In this document: piece after piece, positions 43,523 through 53,470 of the stretch
How positions within the stretch are numbered: position 1 is the stretch's first letter
Layout: the number at the start of each line of letters is the position of its first letter
Program-made: the position numbers and the translations under genes
The notes under the pieces: generated by a model
The model's input: the letters and a program-made list of their open reading frames with translations, nothing else
What the model was told of the DNA's origin: nothing
Database searches by the model: none
Assembly: GCA_019638615.1 (NCBI GenBank)
Contig: JAHBTL010000002.1
Span: forward strand, 1 to 64,000
Direction: 5' to 3'
Origin: Chitinophagaceae bacterium
GTDB taxonomy: Bacteria > Bacteroidota > Bacteroidia > Chitinophagales > Chitinophagaceae
Length of the DNA stretch: 64,000 nt

Positions 43523-43999
43523 CTATTCAACCGCCAGTTTGGTTCTCACTTCATACCGGGTACGCTCCAGCACAATCTTTTTAACAATAGTTTGCTTTCC
43601 ATCGGATACCTCTACGGTATATACTCCTTCCGGTGCGTCGGTAAAATTAAGCTTACGGTAAATATTCGCAGGCTTTTTATCGGTGTGGAAATAAATAAGA
43701 GCATCCCCGCCCGGTGATTTCAAACGAACGCTCAGCCTTTTTCCCTCCTCTTTCTGAAGGAACAATCGTACTGCTTCAGCATTTTCTACAGGTATCAATG
43801 ATACACGGAATGCTTCCACCTCTTTTTCCTCCTTGCTTTCCTTATCCGCTTTACTGTCGTTTTTCTGAGGATGGTCTGTAATATCAGCTGTCCGGAAAGT
43901 TACAGGATATGGCGCTGCAGTTGCGTTTGTTGTGTTTGCAAGCGATACAAAGCCTGCTACGAATACTAGTACCATCAAAAATCTAAAAGAGAATTTCAT
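43523..43999 (-). CDS. Hypothetical secreted protein
   Basis: A 158-aa protein with a signal peptide (residues 1-29, ending TNATAA). A charged linker rich in Lys, Glu and Asp (DSKADKESKEEKEVEA) leads to a ~90-residue sheet domain (VENAEAVRLFLQKEEGKRLSVRLKSPGGDALIYF, GVYTVEVSDGKQTIVKKIVLERTRYEVRTKL) that resembles a secretion-tail or FN3-like sandwich. It is in an orphan position between GH116 and lepA. No function known. Confidence 0.6.
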   Translation of the reverse strand: MKFSFRFLMVLVFVAGFVSLANTTNATAAPYPVTFRTADITDHPQKNDSKADKESKEEKEVEAFRVSLIPVENAEAVRLFLQKEEGKRLSVRLKSPGGDALIYFHTDKKPANIYRKLNFTDAPEGVYTVEVSDGKQTIVKKIVLERTRYEVRTKLAVE

Positions 44000-44365
44000 A
44001 ACAAATGTTTTATAATAAATAAATTATTGCGTGGTTGAATAGTGAACAGATGAGAAGATGTAGTCATCATTTTTTTAAATCAGCATTTCATAATTATGAG
44101 GTTTAATTTTAAAAGATATTATTCCATGCAGCCATTATCGGGTATTTGCTTTTTTAATAATTGCTGCATCTGCACTTATAAACAATTTTTTTCAAAGAGT
44201 TGTTTGTTCACATGCATGCCAACATTGTTTTCGAAAAGAATGCCAGTATGTAATTACATGAAAATCAATATCATGTCGATTTGTTAAGAAAATGCAATGT
44301 ATCATTACCGTACAAAAACTGTTCTGTAACGATACATGATAAGGAAGTAGTTCAGCAGTATTACG
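44000..44365. other. Gene-free AT-rich stretch
   Basis: No credible ORF is seen; the one open frame (44096-44287, plus) is low in coding character. It may contain the promoter of the 158-aa gene on the minus strand near its left edge, but no TAnnTTTG is convincing. Confidence 0.4.
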
Positions 44366-44367
44366 TT

Positions 44368-44420
44368 GCCAGGGGCGTATTTGTCTTCGGTGAGAACTAC
44401 TCTCATTGCGGCAAAATAAG
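44368..44420. repeat. Degenerate copy 1 of the GCCAGGCAGATTTACCTTCGG repeat
   Basis: GCCAGGGGCGTATTTGTCTTCGGTGAGAACTACTCTC... follows the same order as the two better copies at 44544-44610 and 44723-44791 but with several mismatches. Confidence 0.45.
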
Positions 44421-44543
44421 AAATAGACAAATACCGCAATAAAGTTCAGATTTTCGCATAGCAGGTATTTACCAATCAATCACCAGTCTCTACATTACGG
44501 CGGGAGAGAAATTTGTTGGGTCGTAGTGTAAATGTTGAGCATT

Positions 44544-44610
44544 AGTACAAAAGCCAGGCAGATTTACCTTCGGTGAAAAGGTTCTCTGCACAAAAGAGGG
44601 ATTTTATTAT
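44544..44610. repeat. Direct repeat, copy 2 (about 67 bp)
   Basis: AGTACAAAAGCCAGGCAG continues as ATTTACCTTCGGTGA, AAAGG, TTCTC and ends TTTTATTAT. It is preceded by GAGAAATTTGTTGGG. It matches the copy at 44723-44791 nearly base for base, 179 bp apart. Confidence 0.65.
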
Positions 44611-44624
44611 AGTATTCGTGTTAG

Positions 44625-44715
44625 CTCGGTCGAGATGACGGAACCGTGACCGTCATTTCGATGGCACCGAGGAGTGCCTGAATGAACAAAATTTTGCGTG
44701 CCTGAGAAATCTGTT
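44625..44715. repeat. GTCATTTCGA / GAGAAATCTG repeat pair
   Basis: CGGTCGAGATGACGG (44629-44643) and GACCGTCATTTCGATGGCACCG form an inverted pair, and TGAGAAATCTG follows at 44704. This is the common 'GTCATTTCGA...GAGAAATCT' intergenic repeat of many bacteria (known from memory of genomes, not checked here). Confidence 0.45.
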
Positions 44716-44722
44716 GGGCAAT

Positions 44723-44791
44723 AGTGCAAAAGCCAGGCAGATTTACCTTCGGTGAGAAAAGTTCTCCCGCGCAAAAGAGTAATTTTATTAT
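44723..44791. repeat. Direct repeat, copy 3 (about 69 bp)
   Basis: AGTGCAAAAGCCAGGCAG and TTTACCTTCGGTGAGAAAAG, then TTCTC and ATTTTATTAT. Same unit as 44544-44610. Between 44815 and 44885 follows the GTTTATAGTTTATTG / GAAACTTGCAACCTGTAACC repeat vocabulary just downstream of lepA. Confidence 0.65.
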
Positions 44792-44885
44792 GCGGGATCA
44801 GTATGGCAATTTATCGTTTATAGTTTATTGTTTGACTTCAAACTAAAAACCTAAAACCTGAAACTTGCAACCTGTAACCTTTCAG

Positions 44886-46679
44886 TTAGCTATCCAGCTT
44901 CAATACGGCTAAGAAGGCTTCCTGCGGCACTTCCACATTGCCTATCTGGCGCATGCGTTTTTTCCCTTCTTTCTGTTTTTCCAGCAGCTTGCGTTTACGG
45001 CTGATGTCGCCACCGTAACATTTTGCAGTAACATCTTTGCGCATAGCAGAAATGTTTTCGCGGGCAACGATTTTCGCACCTATGGCAGCCTGTATGGCAA
45101 TCTGGAATTGTTGCCGTGGCAATAATTCTTTCAGCTTTTCGCACAGCTTTCTTCCAAAATCTTCTGCCCTGCTGCGATGGATCAATGCGCTTAAAGCATC
45201 TACTTTGTCGCCGTTTAAAAGTATATCCATCTTAACTATATCAGCTTCCCTGTATCCAATGGGGTGGTAATCGAACGATGCATATCCGCGGGTCTGGCTT
45301 TTCAGCTTGTCGTAAAAATCGAATACGATCTCAGTAAGCGGCATTTCAAAAATAAGCTCTACGCGGGTGGTAGTTATATAACTCTGGTTGATCAGCATTC
45401 CTCGTTTGCCGAGGCATAAAGTCATGATATTACCAATATACTCTGGCTTTGTAATGATCTGCGCTTTAATAAAAGGCTCCTCAAGCCGGTCAGTCTTTAC
45501 CACATCGGGCATTTCGGCAGGGTTGTTCACAATGAGTTTTTCCCCCTTGTTTGTATAGGCTATAAAGCTAACGTTGGGAACTGTGGTGATAACGGTTTGG
45601 TTAAACTCTCTTTCAAGGCGTTCCTGTATAATTTCCATGTGCAGCAGCCCTAAAAAGCCGCAACGGAACCCAAAACCCAATGCCTGGGAAGTTTCCAGTT
45701 CAAACGTGAGCGAAGCGTCATTTAACTGCAGCTTGTCCATGCAGTCCCGCAGTTCCTCAAAATCATCGGTAACAACCGGGAATATTCCCGCAAATACCAT
45801 CGGCTTTACTTCCTCAAACCCTTTAATAGCCATCGGCTTGAGGTTGCTGGCCAATGTAATGGTATCGCCTACTTTTACTTCTTTGGCATTTTTAATGCCG
45901 GTAATAATATACCCAACATCGCCGCACAATACCTCATTTCTCTCCGTCATTTTCAGCTTTAATATGCCTACTTCATCGGCTTCGTATTCCTGTTCAGTAG
46001 ATACAAATTTTACCTTATCGCCTTTTTTTATAGAGCCGTTCAATATGCGATAGTATACAATAATGCCACGGAAAGAATTGAAAACGCTGTCGAATATCAA
46101 AGCCTGTAATGGCGCTTCCGCATCGCCCTCGGGTGCTGGCACGCGTTCCACGATCGCTTCTAATACGGCTTCTATGCCCAGCCCGGTACGGCCACTGGCC
46201 AACAGGATATCTTCGGGCTTACATCCAATCAGGTCAATGATCTGGTCTTTTACCTCTTCAATCATAGCCCCGTCCATATCAATTTTATTGATCACGGGAA
46301 TGATCTCCAGGTCATTCTCAATTGCCAGGTATAAATTGCTGATCGTTTGAGCCTGTATACCCTGGGTGGCATCTACCAGCAACAGGGCCCCTTCGCAGGC
46401 TGCCAGCGCGCGGCTTACTTCATAGCTGAAGTCTACATGCCCGGGGGTATCGATGAGATTGAGTGTATATCGCTGTCCGCTCTTATCCTTGTAGTCAATT
46501 TGTATGGCATGACTTTTAATGGTAATGCCTTTCTCCCTTTCCAGGTCCATATCATCTAACACCTGGTCCATCATTTCCCGTTCGCTAATGGTGTTGGTTA
46601 CCTGTAATAACCGGTCGGCCAGGGTGCTTTTCCCGTGGTCGATGTGAGCTATAATACAAAAATTGCGGATATGCTTCAT
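44886..46679 (-). CDS. lepA: Elongation factor 4 (LepA)
   Basis: A ribosome-associated GTPase. I place the start at ATG 46679, giving [19 protein letters not shown] (597 aa, the usual length); a TTG 75 bp upstream would add an unsupported extension. G motifs: [17 protein letters not shown] and NKIDM. The elongation-factor-like domains and the LepA-specific C-terminal domain ([51 protein letters not shown]) are complete. It back-translocates or rescues stalled ribosomes under stress. It is divergent from the bestrophin gene. Confidence 0.97.
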   Translation of the reverse strand: MKHIRNFCIIAHIDHGKSTLADRLLQVTNTISEREMMDQVLDDMDLEREKGITIKSHAIQIDYKDKSGQRYTLNLIDTPGHVDFSYEVSRALAACEGALLLVDATQGIQAQTISNLYLAIENDLEIIPVINKIDMDGAMIEEVKDQIIDLIGCKPEDILLASGRTGLGIEAVLEAIVERVPAPEGDAEAPLQALIFDSVFNSFRGIIVYYRILNGSIKKGDKVKFVSTEQEYEADEVGILKLKMTERNEVLCGDVGYIITGIKNAKEVKVGDTITLASNLKPMAIKGFEEVKPMVFAGIFPVVTDDFEELRDCMDKLQLNDASLTFELETSQALGFGFRCGFLGLLHMEIIQERLEREFNQTVITTVPNVSFIAYTNKGEKLIVNNPAEMPDVVKTDRLEEPFIKAQIITKPEYIGNIMTLCLGKRGMLINQSYITTTRVELIFEMPLTEIVFDFYDKLKSQTRGYASFDYHPIGYREADIVKMDILLNGDKVDALSALIHRSRAEDFGRKLCEKLKELLPRQQFQIAIQAAIGAKIVARENISAMRKDVTAKCYGGDISRKRKLLEKQKEGKKRMRQIGNVEVPQEAFLAVLKLDS

Positions 46680-46807
46680 GCGCTTGCCCTCATTTTTCAG
46701 GTGTGCAAAGGTAAGCGATTTACTGTTCACTTCAGCTACCGGTTTTTTGCCCAATCTTCCATAAATTATTCCGGCCAGTTATATTTGCTCCTCAAATCGT
46801 TGGTTAC

Positions 46808-47686
46808 ATGCTTATTTATAATCCTAAAGACTGGTTTGGAATCATTTTCCAGTTCCATAAAGCAGATACGGTAAGGAAACTCACTCCGCTGATCTTATTT
46901 TTCATAGTATATTCTTTGGGAATAGCAGTATGGGAAATAGAATACCTCCACCTGTCTGATAAAAGCTGGGTAAAAAATATACCCGTCATGCACAATCTGC
47001 TCGGCTTTGCTATTTCCATGCTGCTGGTATTCAGAACCAATACTGCTTACGACCGGTGGTGGGAAGGCAGAAAAATGTGGGGAGGGCTGGTAAACAACAG
47101 CCGGAATCTCGCCATTAAACTGAATACAATGCTTGATGGGGAGGATAAGTCGACACGGAATTTTTTCAAAAAAATGCTGCCGCTCTATGCCACAGCCCTG
47201 ATGAATCGCCTGCAATCGGAAATTACCCGGTTTATGCTTGACGAAAAGGACCATCCGGAATTGGCCTCTGTCGATATAAAAAAACACATTCCCAACCAGA
47301 TTGCCATGCTGATGTTTCAAAGGATCAACCTGCTGTATAAACAGGGAAAAATAACGGGTGATCAACTGATAGTACTCAATGGCGAGCTGTCTTCTTTTAC
47401 TGATATATGCGGCGCCTGCGAAAGAATTAAAAATACTCCTATTCCTTATTCATACAGTGCATTTATTAAAAAATTCATCTTTATATACGTGATGACCCTT
47501 CCTTTCGGGTATGTGTTTACACTGGGTTATTATGTTGCTCCCATTGTTGCCTTCATTTTTTATGTACTTGCAAGCCTTGAATTGATTGCCGAAGAAATTG
47601 AAGACCCTTTTGGCAAAGACAGCAATGATCTGCCTATGCAAAGAATTACTGAAAATATCTCGGGGAATATCCAGGAGTTGCTTTAA
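46808..47686 (+). CDS. Bestrophin-family anion channel (UPF0187)
   Basis: A 292-aa membrane protein. The family signature LVFRTNTAYDRWWEGRKMWGGLVNNSRNL lies at about 77-105. Hydrophobic segments lie near 27-45, 65-80, 215-240 and 243-262. It ends with the cytosolic NISGNIQELL tail. Homologues form pentameric chloride-type channels. It is divergent from lepA with 128 bp between starts and may be followed on the same strand by the acyl-CoA-binding protein gene. Confidence 0.9.
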   Translation: MLIYNPKDWFGIIFQFHKADTVRKLTPLILFFIVYSLGIAVWEIEYLHLSDKSWVKNIPVMHNLLGFAISMLLVFRTNTAYDRWWEGRKMWGGLVNNSRNLAIKLNTMLDGEDKSTRNFFKKMLPLYATALMNRLQSEITRFMLDEKDHPELASVDIKKHIPNQIAMLMFQRINLLYKQGKITGDQLIVLNGELSSFTDICGACERIKNTPIPYSYSAFIKKFIFIYVMTLPFGYVFTLGYYVAPIVAFIFYVLASLELIAEEIEDPFGKDSNDLPMQRITENISGNIQELL

Positions 47687-47773
47687 AGCTGTTAACCCAG
47701 GCAATAAAGAATATTTGGGTTAAAATACTTGAGTATTAGCCATATACTTATTATTTTCACCGTAAAAAGCATT

Positions 47774-48034
47774 ATGGATCTGTTACAACAATTTGAAGAA
47801 GCCGCGGTTGCCAGCAAACAGCTTTCAGAAAAACCCAGTAACGATACACTGCTTCAACTGTATTCACTGTACAAGCAATCCACTGAAGGCGACAATACTT
47901 CCGAGCCACCGGCCAATCCATTTGATTTTGTAGCAAAGGCAAAATATGAAGCCTGGCTTAACTTAAAAGGCAAATCGAAAGATGCCGCCATGCAGGAGTA
48001 TATCAATCTTGTAAACAAACTAAAGGAAAACTGA
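47774..48034 (+). CDS. Acyl-CoA-binding protein
   Basis: An 86-aa protein, the canonical ACBP length, from ATG 47774 (an upstream in-frame start at 47729 adds residues with no support). The four-helix pattern is clear: MDLLQQFEEAAVASKQLSEKPSNDTLLQLYSLYKQSTEGD, PFDFVAKAKYEAWLNLKGKSKDAAMQEYINLVNKL. Residues LYKQ and KAKYEAW contact CoA and acyl chain in the family. It is cytosolic and buffers acyl-CoA. Confidence 0.92.
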   Translation: MDLLQQFEEAAVASKQLSEKPSNDTLLQLYSLYKQSTEGDNTSEPPANPFDFVAKAKYEAWLNLKGKSKDAAMQEYINLVNKLKEN

Positions 48035-48085
48035 ACGGCTTCGCTCATTACCGCGCCGATTCCCCAATACCCGGCAAAACATATT

Positions 48086-48268
48086 TCATACCAAAAAAGT
48101 GTACCCTGCTGCTCCCCATAGCAGGTAATCTTTCTTAGAGCATTGCTGTTCGAATATTGTCCCGGCTTTTGCAGCAAAAGGCACCAGAGCATTTCCTGTA
48201 AAATCAACTGCTGCATTTTGAATAAATTTTCTTCCTGATGGCACGATCTGTGCATTTATATCATTCAA
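48086..48268 (-). pseudogene. Small ORF or decayed membrane-protein gene
   Basis: 60 codons: MNDINAQIVPSGRKFIQNAAVDFTGNALVPFAAKAGTIFEQQCSKKDYLLWGAAGYTFLV. The next frame continues MKYVLPGIGESAR near the stop, which looks like a frameshift within a longer gene. The sequence has a convincing protein texture, but I do not know the family. The rest of 48035-48382 is empty. Confidence 0.35.
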
Positions 48269-48382
48269 TTAAGGTAACATCATTTTTAGAATGGTATTAA
48301 CACCGGGAGTTAATTTGTGAGATGAAGGATGTTCTTTAAATTACAGAGAGATAAAAGCAACAGGATGAATTAAAAGATCAAT

Positions 48383-49765
48383 ATGCCTTTTAAACATTTT
48401 TCATTTAAAAATATAGCAAGAGACACTTTTAACCAGGCAACCGAATCCTTGCTTTTAACCTGGAAAGAAATTGCCACATTGTTTGGGCTTAAACAGGATA
48501 TTTATAAGAACCCGTTGCACAAGCCTTTGTCCAGGCCTGTTACGGCTATACTGATCGGCGCAGGCAACAGGGGGAATATATATGCGGATTATGCGCTCAT
48601 TCACCCGGACGAATTAAATATAATTGGAGTGGCTGATGAAAATGCCGTACGCAACGGACGCTTTGCGCGGAAACATAAAGTGGTTGCTTCCAACAGGTTT
48701 TATAACTGGGAAGATGTTTTTAAAAGAGACAAATTCGCTGATGCGGTGATCATCGCAACACCGGATCCGTTACACGCACCGGTATGCCTGCAGGCATTAG
48801 ACAAAGGCTATGATGTACTCCTGGAAAAGCCTATTGGATTAACAGAGGAAGAATGCAGGCAGATACATGAAAAGGCCAAAACTACAGGAAGAATTGTAGG
48901 GGTTTGTCATGTATTGAGATATTCCCCTTATTTCAGGCAACTGAAAGAAATCATTGCCTCCCAAACAATTGGCGATATAGTAAGTGTGCAACATATGGAA
49001 CCCATTGGATTTTCTCATATGGCGCATTCGTATGTAAGAGGCAACTGGCACAACAGTAAAGCAACCTCTCCTATTATCCTGGCAAAATCGTGTCACGATA
49101 CTGATATCTTAAGATGGCTTATCAACGAGCCCATCGAAGACCTTCAATGTTATGGAAGCCTTAGCCATTTTATCTATGAAAATGCGCCCGCAGGCAGTAC
49201 GGAAAGATGTACGGACGGATGCGCAGTTGAAGGCACCTGCCCGTTTTCGGCACTGCAGATCTATTACCGCGACCGGAAAAGGCTATACGTTTTTGATTTG
49301 CCGGAAAGAAAGAAAAACTGGGATTATATCATCCTGAAGAAATTAAAGACTACTGATTATGGACGTTGTGTATACAGAATGGATAACGATCAGCCCGACC
49401 ATCTCACCGTGAATATGCGCTTTGCCAAAAACATTACGGCCGTTTTTTCCATGGAAGGATTAACTTCTTATGAAGGAAGGTGCACACGGATCATGGGAAC
49501 CAAAGGAGATATTGTGGGTAACATGGAAACATATACCATTACTGACTTCCGGACCGGGCAGCAAACAAGCTGGAGCCTGAAAACAGATTTCCATGGCGGC
49601 GGCGATCATCGCCTGGTGCAGGATTGGATACAGGCGGTAGGACATCAAAACGCAGCTATACTATCCTCCACCATCGATGTATCGGTAGTCAGCCATTTAA
49701 TGGCATTTGCCGCCGAAAGAAGCAGGCTTAATCACAGCATTGAAGAAATCAAATTGAATAAGTAA
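48383..49765 (+). CDS. Gfo/Idh/MocA family oxidoreductase
   Basis: A 460-aa protein with an unusual ~48-residue N-terminal lead before the Rossmann fold (VTAILIGAGNRGNIYADYALIHP). The catalytic motif is intact (VLLEKPIGLTEEE), unlike the GH109-like protein at 17953. The C-terminal domain contains AKSCHDTDILRWLI and a Cys cluster (ERCTDGCAVEGTCPF) that may bind metal or an Fe-S centre. It is a cytosolic NAD(P)-dependent sugar-type dehydrogenase. The start codon could be later within the lead; I keep the longest form because there is no better ATG before the fold. Confidence 0.85.
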   Translation: MPFKHFSFKNIARDTFNQATESLLLTWKEIATLFGLKQDIYKNPLHKPLSRPVTAILIGAGNRGNIYADYALIHPDELNIIGVADENAVRNGRFARKHKVVASNRFYNWEDVFKRDKFADAVIIATPDPLHAPVCLQALDKGYDVLLEKPIGLTEEECRQIHEKAKTTGRIVGVCHVLRYSPYFRQLKEIIASQTIGDIVSVQHMEPIGFSHMAHSYVRGNWHNSKATSPIILAKSCHDTDILRWLINEPIEDLQCYGSLSHFIYENAPAGSTERCTDGCAVEGTCPFSALQIYYRDRKRLYVFDLPERKKNWDYIILKKLKTTDYGRCVYRMDNDQPDHLTVNMRFAKNITAVFSMEGLTSYEGRCTRIMGTKGDIVGNMETYTITDFRTGQQTSWSLKTDFHGGGDHRLVQDWIQAVGHQNAAILSSTIDVSVVSHLMAFAAERSRLNHSIEEIKLNK

Positions 49766-49850
49766 ACCCTAATGGATAAAGTAAAGAACTATTCGGGCTT
49801 TATAAACAGCAATCGTTTCGGGCTGAATATTGCAGGCAGGGTACAAACAT

Positions 49851-49893
49851 AAAGCGACCGGTATCTCACTTACCCGGTCGCTTTATTATTTTT
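49851..49893. terminator. Bidirectional intrinsic terminator
   Basis: An 11-bp stem AAAGCGACCGG/CCGGTCGCTTT with a 12-nt loop and T-rich flanks both ways (ATTATTTTT on plus, ATGTTTG on minus). It sits between two convergent genes. Confidence 0.8.
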
Positions 49894-49907
49894 ACGGCAA
49901 TACCTCC

Positions 49908-50357
49908 TTATACAGCAGCCTGTGATTGTTCAAAGTCAAATACAGGGCCTGCGGGGTTTTTAGGATCTTCACCATACGCATTGGTAAACCTGTTGCCGTC
50001 AGTAAAAAACCAAACCAATAAAATAATTCCTCCAACAAAAGGAATCAATCCAACAAAATAATACCATCCGCTTTTGCCGAGATCGTGCAACCTCCTTACT
50101 CCTACTGCCAACGATGGCACTAATGTACCCAGCGCAGCCAAAAAATAAATGCCGAATCCCAACATCATCAACCCGTTTGATTGATTAACAGCGCCAATCC
50201 AGCCAATAATATAAAATGGTATAAGTAAAATAAAATTAGCCAGGGCAAAATACCAATATTCCGCCCTTCTCGCCCTGCCGTTAAAATTCGCATAATTTTC
50301 AAATACTGCTTTTTTCCACCAGCCAATCAGGCTGTTGTTAGTGTGTGCTTGCTGCAT
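49908..50357 (-). CDS. DUF805 family membrane protein
   Basis: The frame extends to 50420, but the ATG at 50357 gives the standard DUF805 start (WWKKAVFENYANFNGRARRAEYWYF) and 149 aa. Four membrane segments follow, with the conserved GVRRLHDLGKSGWYY loop between the third and fourth. The domain's role is not known; it is often found in envelope proteins. The C-terminus after GNRFTNAYGEDPKNP is soluble. Confidence 0.85.
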   Translation of the reverse strand: MQQAHTNNSLIGWWKKAVFENYANFNGRARRAEYWYFALANFILLIPFYIIGWIGAVNQSNGLMMLGFGIYFLAALGTLVPSLAVGVRRLHDLGKSGWYYFVGLIPFVGGIILLVWFFTDGNRFTNAYGEDPKNPAGPVFDFEQSQAAV

Positions 50358-50650
50358 AATGGATAGTTGTTTTAGAATTATTAAAATTAGAATTGTGAAC
50401 TGAACTGAATTCATCAGCAAATGCTCTCCTTCGACTTAAGAAACCACGTCACTTATGAATATTGAATAACCTTCTTCAATTTTACCAGCATACACAACAC
50501 AAGCCTGGCAGTCGTCCTGCTATTATTTCACCTAAAAATTACACATTTCTTATTACATAGCAATAAGTTATTATACTTTTCAGCTTAAAACCGGGAACTA
50601 CCTGTTAAAGACATCCTCCTGCCGTACCGAAACTGATTTTATTTAAACGA

Positions 50651-50677
50651 AAAAAGGTTGATACCGTTGTATCAACC
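50651..50677 (-). terminator. Intrinsic terminator after glgC
   Basis: On the minus strand GGTTGATA-CAACGG-TATCAACC runs into TTTTTTCG, 28 bp beyond the glgC stop codon. Confidence 0.75.
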
Positions 50678-50704
50678 CGTTAATTTATTATCGGTGAAAG
50701 CACC

Positions 50705-51979
50705 TTATATTACAAAACCATCAGGTAATATTGCTCCTTTCTTAACCACCACAATACCGTCTTTCACTGTGTACAACGGATGGTCAGAATCGGGAAGGTG
50801 GCTTCCCCCGTTTATGCGGACATCATTACCGATCCGGCAATTTTTATCAATAATAGCATTGCGTATATAGCAGCGTTCGCCAATGCCTACCCTGGGCAAT
50901 CCCCGCTGGGTAGCGCTGTTCATATCTTCCAGGGTTTCGTAATAATCACATCCCATGATATAAGTACTTACCACAGTAGATCCATACCCAATGCGCGTAC
51001 GTATGCCTGTAACACTCTTTTCGATACGGGATGCATTGATAATACAACCCTCTGCGATAATTGTCCGCTCAAGCGTGGTACCGCTTATTTTGGCAGGAGG
51101 CAGCATACGCGCCCTGGTATAAATAGTTTGCGAGCTGTCGAAAAGATTGAACGGAGGAATATCGTCTGTCAATGCAAGATTGGCTTCAAAAAAAGAATAG
51201 ATATTTCCAATATCCGTCCAGTAACCTTCGTATTGATAGCTCACTACTTTATGCTTGCTTATAGAACCGGGAATGATTTCCTTCCCAAAATCCGTGGCAT
51301 CTTTATTTACATCCAGCAGCAGATCAAACAAAAGCTTTCTGTTGAATATATAAATACCCATCGAAGCCAGGTAGATCCTGCCTGCATTGCGCATTTCATC
51401 GCCTGTATCACTGGTCCATTCAGGCAGCAGATCTTTTTTGGGTTTTTCGATAAAAGAGGTGATATACTGATCTTCATTTGTTTTAAGAATACCGAATTCG
51501 GGGGCTTCCCTGGAGCCAACCGGTATAGTTGCTATGGAAATATCCGCTTCTTTGCTTACATGGTTATCCAGCATTTCGCTGAAGTCCATCTGGTACAACT
51601 GGTCACCCGAAAGGATCAGTACATAGTCGAACTCCTGTTGTTGCAAATGTCTGAGCGATTGCCTCACTGCATCGGCTGTTCCCTGGAACCAGCCCTGGTT
51701 ATCGGGCGTTTGTTCCGCAGCAATAATGTCTACAAAAGCCTTGCTGAAGGTACTGAAATGATAAGTGTTCTTTATGTGTTTATTAAGCGATGCAGAGTTG
51801 AACTGGGTTAACACATACATTCTTCCTATATCCGAATTCAGACAATTGGAAATAGGGATATCCACCAGCCTGTATTTACCGGCAATGGGCACAGCGGGCT
51901 TACTACGGGTAGCAGTGAGTGGCGAAAGACGCGTACCCGCGCCCCCTCCTAATATAACGGCAATCACACTTTTTTTCAT
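50705..51979 (-). CDS. glgC: Glucose-1-phosphate adenylyltransferase
   Basis: A 424-aa enzyme making ADP-glucose for glycogen. The nucleotidyltransferase signature GGGAGTRLSPLTATRSKPAVPIAGKYRLVDIPISNC is at the N-terminus; the glucose-1-P site FIEKP is at about residue 166. The C-terminal left-handed beta-helix (IRNAIIDKNCRIGNDVRINGG) carries allosteric control in the family. It follows glgA on the same strand with a 39-bp gap, so glgA-glgC form an operon ending at the terminator near 50651. Confidence 0.96.
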   Translation of the reverse strand: MKKSVIAVILGGGAGTRLSPLTATRSKPAVPIAGKYRLVDIPISNCLNSDIGRMYVLTQFNSASLNKHIKNTYHFSTFSKAFVDIIAAEQTPDNQGWFQGTADAVRQSLRHLQQQEFDYVLILSGDQLYQMDFSEMLDNHVSKEADISIATIPVGSREAPEFGILKTNEDQYITSFIEKPKKDLLPEWTSDTGDEMRNAGRIYLASMGIYIFNRKLLFDLLLDVNKDATDFGKEIIPGSISKHKVVSYQYEGYWTDIGNIYSFFEANLALTDDIPPFNLFDSSQTIYTRARMLPPAKISGTTLERTIIAEGCIINASRIEKSVTGIRTRIGYGSTVVSTYIMGCDYYETLEDMNSATQRGLPRVGIGERCYIRNAIIDKNCRIGNDVRINGGSHLPDSDHPLYTVKDGIVVVKKGAILPDGFVI

Positions 51980-52018
51980 TGCAAACTTAATTTTGGTGAA
52001 TTAATATTGGGTTTTTGA

Positions 52019-53470
52019 TTATTCCGGTAACGATTTTGCAACCGGCTCTTCTTTATATTGCAAGTCCTGGTATAAACTGATGTACTGCTGAACACTGCTT
52101 TGCCAGCTAAAATCGAGCTGCATCATTCTTCCCCGGATCTCAGCCATTTTTTCTTCATCGCTGTATAAATCAACGGCTCTCCAGATGCCTTGTGTTATAT
52201 CTCCTATTGCCGCCCAGTTGTATACGATGCCATACCCGTTTTCTTCGCCATAATCTACAACGGTATCCCTTAGTCCCCCTGTTCTTCTTACCATCGGTAC
52301 TGTGCCATAGCGCATGGAATACATCTGGTTCAATCCGCAAGGCTCTACCCTGCTGGGCATCAGTAAAAAATCTGCTCCGGCATACATCAGGTGGCTCAAG
52401 GCCTCATTATAGCCAACGTATACATTATAATCGTTTTGAGCCAACCGCTGCAAAGCGCTTAACTGGGCTTCTACTTCAGGGAAACCGCTTCCCAGGATAA
52501 GAAAGTTCATCTTTCTTCCTATATAATAGAAGCTGTCGCTGATGGCGGCAGGCAATATATCTGCTCCCTTCTCGCCTACCAGGCGTCCGATAAATACAAT
52601 TAAAGGCTTATGGATGTCAAGACTAAACGTGTCGCACAGCTTTTTTTTGCTCCGGGATTTCCCTTCCGCTACTGTTTCCACTGAAAAATGATCTTCCAGG
52701 TAACTATCTGTTGCCGGGTCCCACACATCAACATCAATTCCATTTAATATGCCGCTGCATTTGCCGCGTTCATATTCAAACAGGTCTTCTAACCCGTTCG
52801 ATGATTGCCTCATTTCTTCAAGATAGCTTTTGCTTACCGTAGTTACTTTCCACGCGCACTTAATGCCCGATGCCAGCGGATTGATAGCCCCCTTCCAGTC
52901 GAGCATCCCCCATTTCCAGCTATCCCAGGGGGGCAGCAGGTAACTTTTGTCCCACCCCATTGCGCCCTGGTATTGCGCATTGTGAATGGTAAGTACGGTA
53001 GGAATATCATGCAGGTGCTGGTATTTGTAGCAATGTTTGATAATAAAAGGAATCAGCCCGGTATGATGATCATGAACATGTATCACATCAGGCTTATGAG
53101 CCCATACCGAAATCCAGTCAACCACGCTTACCTGGAAAGCAGCGAATCTTTCCGTATCATCATCATACCCGTACACTTTCTCCCTGTCAAGCAACCCATT
53201 GATATCTACCAGGTATAAATCAAAACCCAGTTTATTGGTTTGTTCTTTAATAATGGTATAATCGAACCAGTAATCGCCTATGTTGGTTCTGCCCTTATGT
53301 ACCACATCCCATGCATTGTTCATGAGAAATTTGGTTTTGTACATAGGCATTACCACTTTAGCAATATGGCCAAGTTCGTTCTGGTATTTAGGTAAAGCGC
53401 CAACCACATCGCCCAGACCGCCTGCTTTGGCTACCGGGTAACATTCGGCACTTACATGAATAATCTCCAT
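52019..53470 (-). CDS. glgA: Glycogen synthase (GT5)
   Basis: A 483-aa enzyme that adds glucose from ADP-glucose to alpha-1,4 chains. The N-terminal ADP-binding motif is KAGGLGDVVGALPK. The C-terminal GT-B signature is MPSRVEPCGLNQMYSMRYGTVPMVRRTGGLRDTV, with the catalytic Glu in SRVEPCG. It is cytosolic and is followed by glgC. No branching or debranching enzyme gene is in view. Confidence 0.94.
   Translation of the reverse strand: MEIIHVSAECYPVAKAGGLGDVVGALPKYQNELGHIAKVVMPMYKTKFLMNNAWDVVHKGRTNIGDYWFDYTIIKEQTNKLGFDLYLVDINGLLDREKVYGYDDDTERFAAFQVSVVDWISVWAHKPDVIHVHDHHTGLIPFIIKHCYKYQHLHDIPTVLTIHNAQYQGAMGWDKSYLLPPWDSWKWGMLDWKGAINPLASGIKCAWKVTTVSKSYLEEMRQSSNGLEDLFEYERGKCSGILNGIDVDVWDPATDSYLEDHFSVETVAEGKSRSKKKLCDTFSLDIHKPLIVFIGRLVGEKGADILPAAISDSFYYIGRKMNFLILGSGFPEVEAQLSALQRLAQNDYNVYVGYNEALSHLMYAGADFLLMPSRVEPCGLNQMYSMRYGTVPMVRRTGGLRDTVVDYGEENGYGIVYNWAAIGDITQGIWRAVDLYSDEEKMAEIRGRMMQLDFSWQSSVQQYISLYQDLQYKEEPVAKSLPE

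Noticed and set aside
44096-44287. A 63-codon plus-strand frame
   Set aside because: Low-quality composition in an AT-rich gap, no start context, no pattern.
50780-51811. A 343-codon plus-strand open frame
   Set aside because: It is antisense to glgC, whose motifs are fully conserved. The frame has no recognisable protein features and is a shadow of glgC codon bias.
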